Origin: Carya illinoinensis | Taxonomy: Eukaryota; Streptophyta; Magnoliopsida; Fagales; Juglandaceae | DNA length: 64,000 nt | Reading direction: 5' to 3' | NCBI RefSeq assembly: GCF_018687715.1 | Contig: NC_056760.1 | Span: 6,919,501 to 6,983,500 of the forward strand | Shown: piece by piece, positions 11,261 to 22,100 of the stretch | Position numbering within the stretch: the stretch's first letter is position 1 | How the letters are laid out: every line of letters starts with the position of its first letter | The notes under the pieces: model-generated | Told to the model about the DNA's origin: nothing | The model's database searches: none | The model's input: only the letters and a program-made list of their open reading frames with translations | Made by a program: the position numbers and the translations under genes

Positions 11261-12966
11261 CCATATTTAATGGGATTTTTATCATATTTTATCAATAAAC
11301 TTCATAACCATTTGAAAAAGTTATTATTTTTTAATTCACTGAATACATACATAAAATACCCTCCAATTTTAAGGTTATAAATGTTTGATCGTATGGGTTT
11401 GTTTCCAGGTATATTTTATTTGTAAGTAATGCAATGGATTGACTTCTCAGAGTGCTGCTTAGCATTGCAAACGCACGAGAGCCAAGGAGTAACAAGAAAT
11501 TGAATTCTTCCCTGTGTTTTGTTCATGTGCGAGCTCATTGTCAACCGCTGAGTTTTGTGTGTTTCCCATTAATTTGTTTTGTTTTTCCTCCTTGTTCATT
11601 TCATTTGTCTTGTTGTTTTCCTGCTACCTTGAGGGCCTAGAAACTAATGATCATGGGTCAAAACAAGAAGCAGAAAAGCAGAAACTCTTTTTTCACTCTC
11701 CTCCAAAACGTTATCGACGCCAAGTAAAGCTGGCCATTCCGTGTTAGCTAAAGCTTATCAAACAGTTCATTTTCGGATTTGATAAACATTTTTCTCCACT
11801 TCTCTCCTACTTTGGCCGTCCAGTACCACTGCCCTTGACGCTAGGCTAGTCTACCACTCCCATTGAAAAAGGTAGCAAAACCACGACGTTTTGTGATGCG
11901 GATTTGAGAAAATTGTCATCCACAATAATTCTTCCTTATTGACCTATATCTCTCTCTCTAAATCATATTTCCTTTATACATGGTACAAGGGAATGCTTAT
12001 GAATCTTTCAATTTTAATTCTTTATCAAAGCAAAGAAAAACCAAAGTGGAAAGAGGACAAAGGAAGGGCAGCTATGATATTCCTTTTGGAAAATAATCTA
12101 CTTATAACTATTTTGTAACCACTTTACCACTCTATATAGAATGAAGGGTAATTTTATAATATTGAGATTTATTTGAAATGAAATAAAATGATTATATTGA
12201 TTGATTGAAAATAAATTATAAAATAGTTGTAAAAAAGTTTTAGGTATATTATTACCCATTCGTAATTTCCTTATGTCATTTTGCAGAAACCCATAATCTA
12301 CTAATTTTATCTATATTTTTTTAGAAGTATTTTAAAAAGTTTTCATAAAAATAAACATATAAATTGACGTGGACACATTTAATCTACTTGATCTATTTTA
12401 TAATAAAAATAATTTTATAATTTGACGTATTATATCAAGTCACGTTAGTTCACGAGTTTATTTTTATATAAGATCTTTGTAGTTAAATTACTTTTAAATT
12501 TTAATAATGATTTGTACAAGTTTAAAATAAATAAGCCATGTGCAATCATTTTGTAAAAATTAAATCTCATCATGAAAAAATAAAAATAAAAAATCTATGC
12601 TTTTTGAGGGAAACTTATTTATTTTTTTTAACAAAAAAATTGCACAAGAGTCGCACACTTTAAACTTACATTAGCATTATTATTATTTTATTATTATTAT
12701 TATTATCAACAGCTTTTTATCTTTCCTTAACTGAAGCCTGAATTCTTTTGTATCAGATCTAACATCGATTTCCAAGTACTTCGTACAGATGCGTACCATA
12801 AAGGAAAAAAAAATGATGGTTGGTTGGGATTGCCCGTCAACTGCAGTGTGCACTCTCATCTTCTAACGTCAGCACCTGGACTGTATTTTCCAAAGTCCAG
12901 CCCACTCTGTTCAGCTCATTCGGCCCTGCGAAGCCCAGCCGTTCTCCTACTGAAAACGCACCTATC
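11261..12966. other. Intergenic, no gene seen
   Basis: AT-rich sequence with an ATT microsatellite at about 12673-12706. Between 12360 and 12490 there are words (TTGACGT, ATATCAAGTCACGTTAG) related to the hairpin MITE family described at 49453 and 53340. Confidence 0.5.
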
Positions 12967-13157
12967 TGGGGGGAGTTCGGTCCGGTTCGGTTCGGTCCGG
13001 GAAGGTTTTGTGGACCGGACCGAACCTATTCGGTCCAGGGTTTTCTCACCCTGGACCGGACCGAACTCCCTCAGGACCGGTCCGGTCCGGTCCTATTCGG
13101 TCCGGTCCGGTCCGGTCCATTCGGTCCGGTCCGGTCCGGTCCATTCGGTCCAAGGTT

Positions 13158-13211
<54 letters not shown>

Positions 13212-13892
13212 CTAATGACATTTTTTTTAATACTTATGTAATTATATTGTAATATATTTAATATATATATATATAGTATACTATTATATATATATATTAG
13301 TAATATGCTAATACTATTAGTCTATTAGTAATAATACTATAACTAATAACTATATGTAATAATAGTTATAGTGATAACTATATATGTAACTATATGTAAT
13401 ACTAATAATTAATACTATTAGTCTATTAGTACTAATAACTATACTAGTATTAATAACTATACTAGTACTAATACTATAACTAATAACTATATATAATGAT
13501 AGTAATACTATATGTAATACTATATTAAATAATAGTAATACTCTTATTACTAATACTCTATGTAGTTATAGTGATTTAATACATATTATAACTATAGTCT
13601 ATATTAGACTATTAATATTTTTTTATACCATATATAATTATATAATTAATTATATACAACTATTATATAAATAATATATATAAATATATTTTTTTTTAAT
13701 TTCTATTCGGTCCGGTTCGGTTCGGTCCGGGGTGAAAAACTCCCGGACCGGGACCGGACCGAATCCTCTCGGTCCCTTAAAAATTAGACCGGACCGGACC
13801 GGACCGGTCCCAATTCGGTCCGGTTCGGTTCGGTCCAAACAGTGCCGGTCCGGTCGGTTTTGCCGGTCCGGACCGGCCGATACTCACCCCTA
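12967..13892. mobile_element. GGTCCGG-rich non-autonomous element (hAT-like MITE?)
   Basis: A GC-rich border at each end frames about 0.9 kb. The left border has GGGGGGAGTTCGGTCCGG and the right border, read on the other strand, has GGGGTGAGTATCGGCCGGTCCGG-type sequence, forming an imperfect inverted terminal repeat. Between them are arrays of GGTCCGGTTCGG words in both orientations (12975-13155 and 13708-13880), a T49 run (13161-13209) and an AT-rich core. The layout matches non-autonomous elements common in plant genomes. There is no transposase, and open frames inside are by-products of the repeat. Confidence 0.55.
13161..13209. repeat. T49 homopolymer
   Basis: Forty-nine consecutive T residues inside the GGTCCGG-rich element. 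The length may be affected by sequencing error. Confidence 0.85.
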
Positions 13893-14230
13893 CACCTATC
13901 CGCTCTTATGTTATTGCTACCTTCTGTACCCGGTTTGTCTCGGCCATCTCCCTCGAAGGCAAGATTCGTGTCTCGTACACCAACCGTTTGATCAAATTCT
14001 TCAACAAGCACGACATCGTCTCCCTTGACTTATATTTGCTAGCTCTGGAGCGACGAGTCGTGGTCATAAATAGAACCTCAAACCACAGTAACTCGTCCGC
14101 ACTCATTTTCAACCCCAACTCACATCCGGTTACCATTTCAATAGCATCGTATGATCAGTTTCAAGCTCTAGCATTTAAAGCCTCCCAAGCAATTCATTTC
14201 TGACGAAGTTTACGTTTTGAGTCTTTGACC
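13893..14230 (+). other. Region upstream of ATP11, exon-like composition
   Basis: The last 338 bp before the ATP11 start has much higher GC than other intergenic DNA here and stays open in the plus frame from about 13898 to 14203. No protein family is recognised. It probably contains the ATP11 promoter and leader. An ancient exon remnant is possible. Confidence 0.35.
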
Positions 14231-17200
14231 ATGCAACGCTTGACATCAAGAATTTTAAGGACTGCGGCTTCTTATTCTACATCAACAACTCTACTCAACC
14301 ATGCGTCATCGAGCTGTGTTGTCCAGAAACAGTCTTCCCGTGCCTTGTCTTTTCAACCAAATCTCCGAAAACTGCAAGAAATAGCCATCCCGGGAGATTT
14401 TGTGAAATGGGGGTCTCTTGGTTTCTTTAGGACTTCTAGGTTTGCTACTGGGTTCGCGCCATTACAGCCGAAGCCGTTAGACTCGATTATGGATATCGAG
14501 AGGGTCAAGGATCGCTCGGCCGAGGACATCGCCTCGATTTGGGATGATGTAATGTCACATATTCTCAATTATATTTTCATTGACCATGACTTGAATTTGC
14601 TAACCTTGCTTGCTGAAGGAATAATATCAAGCTTATTTTAATGATGCACTGTAAATGTATCCGATACGGTTCTCATTGATTTACTCTGATAGAGATAGAT
14701 GGAAAAGATCCGGAAAAACTTATATTATGTTTTGGGAGTTTTATTATGTGTAGTATGGCGTGTCCCATTACTCTAGGGGTTGAGGGCTAGGCCAAATTTA
14801 GGCCATTAACCCCCCTTTGGCTAATTTTACTCCCTCAATATCAAGGATTTCTTATAGCAAATTGGTCAGTGTTGGCTTAAGATAAAAGACTAGTACAGGT
14901 TCATTTTAGGGTCTTTAATGGAGTGCGATTAGATTATTTTTTTCTGTATATTTTAGCTTTCTACTCTTTGGTGTCGTTACCTTCCCTTTTGAGATCCCAA
15001 AAGCACATTTGAAAAATCAAAATATGTTTCTCTTTTGTTTCTTGGGAAAGAAAATATCTTTGTGTACATGACTCATCTTTGATTCTTATTTGCTTACTTC
15101 TGAGCCTATTCACATTGTGGTTAAAAGTAGAACAGGTCTTGTTGAATGCACTTTATTTCCTTGAACAGCTATATAACTCCGCAGAGTGGCGTCTGAGGAT
15201 TTCCTTTCTGCTGTCAATCTCTACAAATGGTCGTTTTGAGTCTCTTTAGCCTGGACTATGCCTTCATGTTATTTTGGGAAAAAGAGATCTCTTATGGCAA
15301 CTAGCATTTTCATGAGTGAATTGATTGTACCTTTGTTATTTTGAAATAAAACTGTAACAGCATAGAACTCTAGGACCTTATCTTATAGATACTTTTTTCA
15401 ATGTATGTAATTAGTTATATTTGGATGTGTTATGTCTTTCAGTATCACTTGGGAAGAGGCCATATTGGGGCATCTATGAAAGCAAATCTTTATTACTTGT
15501 TGGAGCAAAGAGCTGCAGATTGGTAATCCATTTTGATGACGTTTTGTGTCCTTTGGAACCTTTTTTATAATTAAATTCCTACTTATAAAAAAAAAAAAAT
15601 GATGTTTACATTTTACGTGTGTCCTCTTTCTATATTTTGGCTAGTCATACTCCTATCTGTTTTTGCAGCCGGTATTTTGTCATTCCTTTGTGGAGAGGAA
15701 GTGGCTATACAACAATGTTTGCTCAAGGTTTGGTTTCTAATCACTGGCTTTATATCATACATTTTGTTGTTAATGATTGTTAGAGATTGCCTCTAGGTCA
15801 AAATTGATTTAGCATTATTCTAAACAGCAGCCGGTTTTATTTTTTACACCACACACCGGTTTAATTTTTCCACCTCACGGTTCAGTTTAAAACAAAAACC
15901 CACCTCCTCTGTGAAGCCACTTCTGCTAAAGACTCAAGAAGCGGAACAACCCACTCAGTTTGGTTCCCCGTGCGAATACCTCCCAATGCTAGAACCATAA
16001 GACTGAAAATGCATTTCCTAACGGCAATGATGATTTTCTCCAAGAATCAAAGACACACAAACTGTATCTAGATGTTGAAACCCACTTCCACGTGTGGGTA
16101 TCAAGATCAATCTGAGGCAAGGAGAAGTTGAACTGGCCTCACCAAATGGGTTCTTCTCCCAAAAAAAAGAGCTCCCTTCCCATAAAAAAAAAAAAAAAAT
16201 CTCCAGGTACAATGTAAGATGCAATTCCTCCCCTTGATTTGGAATGAGCTTTCACAGTTTTGGAGAAAAAGCCCCCAACAATCTCCAGTTGGTTTTGGAG
16301 ATGCAATTCTTCCCCTTCATGGTTTTACTTTTACTCTCTCCCGCATAAAGAAAATGAAGAATTTGATGGCTGTTAATCTGCTAGATAGCCAGAGAGATTG
16401 TCGATGTTGGAAAAAAAATGGTGGGTTTGCATTAAAGGAGATGTTTTCAAAGAGTGGGTTTGTTTGAAAATGAGTGGGTTTACGTTTTGCTTTGAAAAAA
16501 AAAAACACGATGGAAGCATTAATTTGGTGTGCGGTGTATAAGGCTGTTGTATAGTAGTTCTCATTGATTTATGTGTTATTCACTTGACCTTGTTTGTTGA
16601 GTGGTATGCCTTTGGAGATGAAGTTATATGATTATTCACACTACCAGTCTATTTAGTTAATGCAAATGGAGCTTATCTTCTAGTTTGGGTCCCTGTCCTT
16701 AGAGGAACCTACTAGACAGATTTTTTTTAATGATTATTTATATTTGTTAATTTGGCCCTTAGTAGACTCAATAACAAGATATAAAAGTTAAATTTGTTTT
16801 TTTAACTGAGTATTATAATTGTCTGTTGCCTTTGCCTGGTTCCTTCTAATCTAAGTGTTCCATTGATGAGAAACGTTCCTGATTAGCGTACTCTGGGAAG
16901 AAAATTTCGAAAATGCTACTGTTACCAAAGTTCTTTCCCAGACTCATTTAGTCTATATTCCCTGTCAAGGTTGTGCCCCTAATTCTTTATTTTATCTTTT
17001 GCCAGTGTTTTTCCCCTAGAAAATTTAATTACATAAACCTTCTAGGGGCTATGTAGGAGTGCTTGTTTGAGGTAATACCATTAGCAGTCTTGTAAAGTGC
17101 TATTTTGACTAGTGCTTTCAAAATGTTTAAGAATGCTAAATGCATTTTCATTCTTACAGAATTGATATTTCCCATGGTACTCCTAAGATAGCTACAAGCA

Positions 17201-18081
17201 CTCCTCTGCAGACTACATATCCAATTTAGTGGGACGCCCACATAATTTAAAATCACCATTAGACATAATGCTTTTCACATCAATGAAAAGAACCAACTCT
17301 AATGGAATTTTCGGCATAATTAAGAACGTGCCATTTAAAGTAGCAATTAAGACAAAAAAAGTCCAAAACAATAATCGTCACTATGCATATATATCTTTAC
17401 GCATATTTAAGTAACTTGTGGTGCACAGTGCATGTAGATGGGAGCTGGTCAAAATCATTATGAATATTAGTGATGGATATTAAGATTGTTAGTTAATATC
17501 TTCATCTGCTACACAATCCATGTAAAAAACTATGCAATTGCAAGGAGAGATGATCTTTATACTGAGATCCTCCCCTTCTCTTATGGTGAAAAAGTTATCA
17601 TAAGTTGTACATATCAAAAAGAAAGTTTTCATAAGTTGCATCAGCATCCGTGGCAATGTGCATTCAGTTCCTTGCTATGAATTTTTATGACGTCAATAAC
17701 AGTGATAAAACTAATACTTCATGACTACCACTTTTTTGCTAATTCGCTCCTCTGTTCATTCAAACTTTTCTTGCAGTGCAGATGCCGCACATTATTTTCA
17801 CAGGCCTTGAAGATTACAAGGCAAGAGGAACTCAAGCAACTCCCTACTTCACGGTTTCTTTTCACAAAGAATTTGCTGAAAGCAAGGACTTAGTACTTGT
17901 CCGCGGTGATGTTGTGTTCACAAGCAAGCTTAGTGACAAAGAGGCAGAATGGCTTCTGGAGACTGTCCAATCCTTTTATCTGAATGATATGAGGTACAAG
18001 CTGGTCGAGCGCTTCAACAAAGAAACCCATGATTTTGAGTTCAAGGATGTCTTGCAAGCACTAGACATGCCTACTCTGTGA
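14231..18081 (+). CDS. ATP11: Mitochondrial F1-ATPase assembly factor ATP11/ATPAF1
   Basis: A chaperone that binds the F1 beta subunit during assembly of mitochondrial ATP synthase. Four coding exons: 14231-14548, 15443-15522, 15669-15727 and 17777-18081, giving 253 residues. All junctions are GT-AG and the phases fit. The first 40 residues are basic and Ser/Thr-rich with no acidic residues (MQRLTSRILRTAASYSTSTT), typical of a mitochondrial presequence. The ATP11 domain follows: YHLGRGHIGASMKA, LEQRAADCRYFVIPLWRGSG, then PHIIFTGLEDYKARGTQATP and the C-terminal block ending in QALDMPTL. The ATG at 14231 is used because it is the first in frame and heads the presequence. Intron 3 is long (about 2.05 kb). 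A transposable element ends only about 340 bp upstream. Confidence 0.92.
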
Positions 18082-18988
18082 TCAGCCAAAAGACAAACTT
18101 TGGCTAATAAGAGGGTGAAAGAGAGAGGATTTTAGTCGGTAAAGGAATTGGCATCATTTAAAATGCAACGGGGACGTTGTCAGCATGCAATTCATGTTAA
18201 AAAGCGGAGTGAAGGTTCTGCTTTTTGATGCAATTGATGCAGTTCCTTTTTCTACCAGTCGAACTGCTGGTATTTAATTGTTTTTTTTTTTTTTAGCATT
18301 ATTGTACTCTTGTGAGTATTTTGTTTTCGTTTTTTCCTTTACGTCACGTGCCTAAAAAAAGTGTTGCAACAAAGGGGGTTTTGGAATGGCATTTCAAACA
18401 TACTCACTGCAATCGACTACAGTTTGAACTCATGGTAGAGAGGACGGAGCAATACAATTAAACAGGACGGAAAAGGGCACTTCGAAATGAATGCTTGCTT
18501 GTTTCAGATATTGTCTTACATTGAAAGAAGGAAAAATTGTCATTCGAGGGTGCGAGTTTGGTTACAATATTTTAAAAATTAAAATTTCATTGGAATTATA
18601 CGATTGAAAAATTAATGGACAAGATGTTTTTAAGTGAAAAAATAATTAAGGTTTTTCATCCACATCTCTGTTGTTTTAAATTTTTTCAAGACGACGTATC
18701 CAGCGAAATTTTGAGGGAAGCCAAAGCTTAAGCTGCAGTGGAAATTCACGGAAAAAAACACAAATACGACGTCGTTTTAGCAAGATCAGATAAGATTATG
18801 TAAGTAACGACGCCCCTGGGATGGGGACAGCAGAGTCTAAAGAAGGTCCTTTTTTTCGTATTTCTTCCTGGCGATTGGCGAAGTATCCATAAGAAACCCT
18901 TGCGGAGTGGAGACGAGAGCCCTCTTTTCCTCTTCAAGTTCAAGTAGAAGTAGAGCTTGAAGTAGAAGTCCTCCTCGCAAAGTCGTCT

Positions 18989-18990
<2 letters not shown>
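18082..18990 (+). other. ATP11 3' region and API5 upstream region
   Basis: Holds the ATP11 3' UTR (probably to about 18350) and the API5 promoter. No extra gene seen. Confidence 0.5.
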
Positions 18991-18991
<1 letters not shown>

Positions 18992-19029
<38 letters not shown>

Positions 19030-19034
19030 CCCCC
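18992..19034 (+). repeat. (CT)n plus C-run in API5 leader
   Basis: About 18 CT units followed by eight C residues, some 95-135 bp upstream of the API5 start codon. Pyrimidine microsatellites of this sort are common in plant 5' leaders and core promoters. Confidence 0.8.
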
Positions 19035-19128
19035 AAAATCCACCAATATCCAGTTACTTAGTAAAGCAAAACCCTCGTTAAATCCATTTCCCACATCCTT
19101 CTTAAATTTATCTTTGTTCTTTATCACA

Positions 19129-22100
19129 ATGAGTGACTCGGCCGCAGATGACTCCAAACACATCGAGGAGCTCTACCTGTACGTCGAGCGTCTCAACGAG
19201 GCCACGGACAAGTCCCAGGTCCGCTCTACTCCCCTTTTCTGCGTTTCTAGGGTTTACCCCGGCCACAACCTGCCTGGCGTTCCTGTGTGTGATCGTTCTC
19301 GTTTTTCCGTTATTTGCAGAATGTGAAGGACTACCAGGGTATCATCGACACTGCCAAGTCCAGCATCAAGGCCAAGCAATTGGCCGCTCAGTTCATCCCC
19401 AGGTTCTTCAAGTTCTTCCCCACTCTCTCGGGCCCCGCCATCGACACGCATCTCGATTTGATCGAAGAAGAAGAGCTCGGGGTCAGTAACTTATTTATTG
19501 ACGTATTTATAGATGTTGTAGTTCTATTTGCTTGCTAATATAATGTGAGAAAGGAAAGCAAAAGAACATGATTATCACGTCATTTATTGAATATTTGCGC
19601 CTTTCTATTTGTTGGAAGTGATGCTTTATTATTTTAAATCTCAATGGTGTTTTCTAATGCTCATCTATTGTACAGGTACGGGTGCAAGCAATTAGGGGAC
19701 TTCCCCTTTTCTGCAAGGATACACCAGAACATATTGCAAAGATTGTAGACATTCTTGTGCAACTCCTTGCATCCGGTAAATTATGGATTTTGCATTGCTT
19801 GTTCTCCTGGTATTGTGCTTGTTTTACACAGTATTGGAGCTAATGATCTAACTATTTGGGAGAGTAGGAAAAATTAAACTAAAATGATAAAATATGCACT
19901 TTATTTATTTTGCTATTTCTAGTACCAAAAAAATATCGTAAACAAATTCAAACCATAATCAAATTAAGTGATGATTTTGAAAAAAAAAAAAAATTACAGA
20001 AGATAGATAAACCTTGATAATTTACCTTTTCTTAGATAGAAGCATTGTTATCTCTTTGCCATGTGATGAGAAGCCCAGAAGCAGAGAAAAAAAAATTCGG
20101 ATAGTGATAAGGTGGTCATGGAAAATTTTTTTGGTGAAAAATCAATTTAAGTAAAATGATATAACAGCTTGGTACTAATTGGATTGTGACTTTAGTTAAA
20201 TGAAAGTGAATGCTTTGGAACGTACTAAATGGAATTTGTAGTTTTAAAACGAAATAAATTGATGGGTATTATATGGAGAAAAACTTGATTGGGGTCGGGT
20301 GGGGGGACTGGGCTCAGAAAGTACACTCATTAGAGCTTTCTTAAACATTTATGTTTATAGAATTTCAACATGTGGTTCCTCTCCGGGGTTAATATGAAAC
20401 TGATACTAGATTTTGTCTTTTAGAGGAATTTGTGGAGCGTGATGCTGTTCATAAAGCCCTTATGTCCCTGTTGACGCAGGATGTGAAAGGTACCGTGCTT
20501 TATCTTCTGGTTTGGTGATGGTACCTGAGTGCAAGTTGTGCCATGTAGGAGGTAGTGCATAAGCTTTCTTCCTTTGGACACCAGAATTTTATGCGTTTGT
20601 TTATTTGTATACCTTTTTAAACTATTGGAATATGTCCAAGAAAAGTTTTTGCAACAATTGCGATGGAAGATATTATCTGTTGTTGTGTGCAGAAGGAATG
20701 AGCTTTTAACATGTATCATTCAATCATAACTACTGGAAAATGTTTATAAATATATGTGTTTCTGTTAGTAATTCTTTGTACGAACATCTCATGTCAATGT
20801 GCTTCTAGTGTGATACATATTATTTGTTATACATATTCCTTGTCATATTTATAGCATGCATTTCTAAGGGTTAATTTTTGGTGTAACTAAATCTTCTTGT
20901 TGATGTAGCTTCTTTGACGGCCTTATTTAAGCATATTGGGAGTGTTGATGAACCAAGTACGGATGAAGTTATTCGTGAGAAAGTTTTAACATTTATACGA
21001 GATAAGGTAAGAAGACTCACTCATTTTATTCGAATTGTAACTTTTTACTGCATTTCATTTTGATAAGTAATTGGGTCTGCAGGTTTTTCCCATTAAGGCT
21101 GAACTGTTAAAGCCTCAGGAAGAAATGGAAAGACATATAACTGATTTGATAAAAAAGGTGTTTTCTTGGTTTTACTACTTTGATCAATGCTTTTGTCCTT
21201 TTCCCAGTTCAAAGTTTTGACTTTATTGAATCTCAGTTTTTGTTCTGTTGTTCAATTGGAAGATGTCTGACTAGTATGATTTGAGTTCCATTATCAGAGT
21301 TTAGAAGATGTAACCGGCGCAGAATTCAGGATGTTTATGGACTTCTTAAAGAGTTTGAGCACTTTTGGAGAAAAAGCTCCCCCTGAACGCATGAAAGAAC
21401 TAATTGGAATCGTTGAAGGACAAGCTGATTTAGATGCACAGTTCAATGTGAGTACTTGTTTCTTTGTGTTGACACTGGGGGCATTTAAAGGAAGTAACTT
21501 TTGAAGTCCAGGATTTATTAGGGTACATTTAAGGCTTTGAGAATGTAATGTTGGAAGAGTTCAAGGATTCAAAAGTGGAGACATGCATTGTTCTCAAGGG
21601 ATTTGTAAGTACTGTTTGAGATTTTAAGAGGTTGACAGTTATAATCTTGAAAATGGGACTTAGTATCCTATATTGTGAATGGTGATTAGTGCTATATTCT
21701 TGTCCCAAATTTGCAGTGATCATTCTGGGGAATACTTAGTCACTGGTGGTTGTATTTGTGACTAACGTTTGTTTCTTCCTCCTTTTATTGTATTCTATAG
21801 CCTTGGTAAATAATATCTTTTGCTTTATGGCTCTATGAATAAATTGTAACAATTTTGTTTGAATGGATTTAAAAAAAAAAAACAGGTTTCGGATGGGGAC
21901 CATATTGACAGATTAATATCATGCTTGTACATGGCTCTTCCACTTGTTGTGGTATGGACTATGCGCGATATTACTTTTCAATTTAAAGGGCTGATTGTAT
22001 GTATTTCTGACTGCCTTATGACTTTAATTTGTCACACAGAGGGGTGCTTCAAGCAGCAAGTTTCTCAATTATTTGAACAAACACATTATACCTGTATTTG

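Noticed and set aside
12820..13241. Overlapping plus-strand frames of 77-131 codons
   Set aside because: They are produced by GGTCCGG and T-run repeats, giving repetitive Gly/Pro/Arg/Ser and poly-Phe peptides, and have no gene structure.
13650..14136. Minus-strand frames through the GGTCCGG array
   Set aside because: Same repeat-derived artefact on the opposite strand; no family match.
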